Below are positions 6,119 through 6,786 of a stretch of 6,786 nucleotides of DNA, piece after piece. The stretch is from Clostridiales bacterium (GTDB taxonomy: Bacteria > Bacillota > Clostridia > Saccharofermentanales > UBA5734), in the NCBI GenBank assembly GCA_003451915.1, contig DMJC01000015.1, positions 1 through 6,786 on the forward strand, written 5' to 3'. Position 1 is the first letter of the stretch. Every line of letters begins with the position of its first letter. The notes beneath the pieces are model-generated. The model had not been told where the DNA came from. It ran no database searches and saw only the letters and a program-made list of their open reading frames with translations. A program made the translations under genes and the position numbers.

Positions 6119-6721
6119 TTATGTCAAACTTAGCATTTCGTTGTTCTTCATCATCATCGGCCCTTCGCGGATAATGTTGGCGATAAAAGTTATTTGCCCG
6201 GGTGTCAGGCTAGCCTCGTCTTCCAGTACACAATGCAGCAGGGTTAGAATAGCCGAGGCTGTATATTCGACCACATAACGGCGCTGTTTATCGTGAGGCA
6301 TGCGGTCGAAGTCCATCATGTCGCTGATTTCGCTGCGCAGGCGCTGGCGGATGCAATGTTCGAAGCCCGGATCGCCGTGTGGGCCGAGAAGCGCACGAAA
6401 ACTGCCGGCATTGGCCAGACAATATTCGAACCAGCGGTAGCTGCTGAGATAGGGCGAGTGTACGTCCTGTCCGAGTCTTGCTGAATCGTTGCTATCGAAA
6501 TAGGGCAGCATTCCTGCTTCGAGTGAACCTTCGATTTCTCTGAGCAGCGCATCAAGGTTTTCAAAGTGCATGTAAAACGTACTGCGTGTGACCCCGGCAG
6601 TTTCGCATACATCGCGTGCTGTAATTCTTGCCAGATCATGGCTTTCAAGTAATCTGATCAGCGCCTGTCTGAGATTCGTTTTACTTTGCGCTGAGCGAGT
6701 ATTGTTGGGTTTGTTAGCCAT
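6119..6721 (-). CDS. TetR/AcrR-family transcriptional regulator
   Basis: The 200-residue protein is of normal TetR length. The N-terminal DNA-binding domain has the helix-turn-helix ITARDVCETAGVTRSTFYMHF at about residues 33-53, the strongly conserved family signature. The C-terminal ligand/dimer domain contains FRALLGPHGDPGFEHCI, which resembles the C-terminal region of the DhaS-like TetR regulators common in Bacillota. Such proteins normally repress by binding palindromes as dimers, and release DNA when a ligand or partner protein binds. The ATG at 6721 is well supported by AGGAGG (6735-6730) eight bases upstream. The stop is TAA 6121-6119. The gene is intact and convergent with the ATPase gene. 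Its regulated gene may be itself or a divergent gene beyond the right edge. The ligand cannot be told from sequence. Confidence 0.92.
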   Translation of the reverse strand: MANKPNNTRSAQSKTNLRQALIRLLESHDLARITARDVCETAGVTRSTFYMHFENLDALLREIEGSLEAGMLPYFDSNDSARLGQDVHSPYLSSYRWFEYCLANAGSFRALLGPHGDPGFEHCIRQRLRSEISDMMDFDRMPHDKQRRYVVEYTASAILTLLHCVLEDEASLTPGQITFIANIIREGPMMMKNNEMLSLT

Positions 6722-6729
6722 AGATCTAT

Positions 6730-6771
6730 CCTCCTAAGAAGATTATACAGATTATTCGGACACTTTGCCCG
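6730..6771 (-). promoter_or_regulatory. tetR-type gene promoter, ribosome site and possible autoregulatory operator
   Basis: On the minus strand a perfect TATAAT (6747-6742) is preceded 17 bp upstream by a poor -35, GGGCAA (6770-6765). AGGAGG at 6735-6730 is the ribosome site. An imperfect inverted repeat CGGACA-CTT-TGCCCG (6757-6771, one mismatch) covers the -35 region, which is where a TetR dimer would block its own promoter. Autoregulation is inferred from position and family habit only. Confidence 0.5.
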
Positions 6772-6786
6772 GTCTATGTTCTGGAT

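Overview
The window looks like a chromosomal segment of a Gram-positive, Bacillota-type bacterium. The evidence is strong AGGAGG-type ribosome binding sites, sigma-A-like TATAAT boxes, a TetR regulator with the C-terminal domain common in that phylum, and a kinase/acyltransferase pair for phosphatidic acid. I cannot name the genus. No RNA gene, insertion sequence or CRISPR array was found.

Layout: (1) 1-1351, minus strand: the N-terminal 450 residues of a membrane-anchored sensor with four membrane segments, a coiled coil and two PAS-like domains. It leaves the window about where a histidine-kinase H-box would begin. (2) 1352-1530: divergent intergenic region. (3) 1531-2943, plus strand: a MATE-family efflux transporter interrupted by an in-frame TAG. 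(4) 2944-3615 and 3623-4542, minus strand: a dagK-like lipid kinase followed by a plsC-like acyltransferase, spaced as an operon. The acyltransferase carries an in-frame TGA inside its EGTR motif, and the kinase has a one-base frameshift near its start. (5) 4543-4841: a divergent control region with the kinase promoter, a perfect 13-bp palindrome and five tandem 23-bp repeats that run into the promoter of the next gene. (6) 4842-6095, plus strand: an intact AAA ATPase of the DUF4143 type with a nuclease-like C-terminal domain, in visibly more AT-rich DNA. (7) 6119-6721, minus strand: an intact TetR-family regulator with a possible self-operator.

How the genes relate: the lipid kinase and the acyltransferase would both make phosphatidic acid, from diacylglycerol and from lysophosphatidic acid. 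MATE would export cationic compounds, and the sensor and TetR are regulators without visible targets here. The two most notable signals are the phased repeat array in front of the ATPase, and the clustering of three clear disruptions plus two odd start sites between about 1330 and 4485 while both genes to the right are intact. That clustering means either local gene decay or a poor consensus sequence; the window alone cannot decide.
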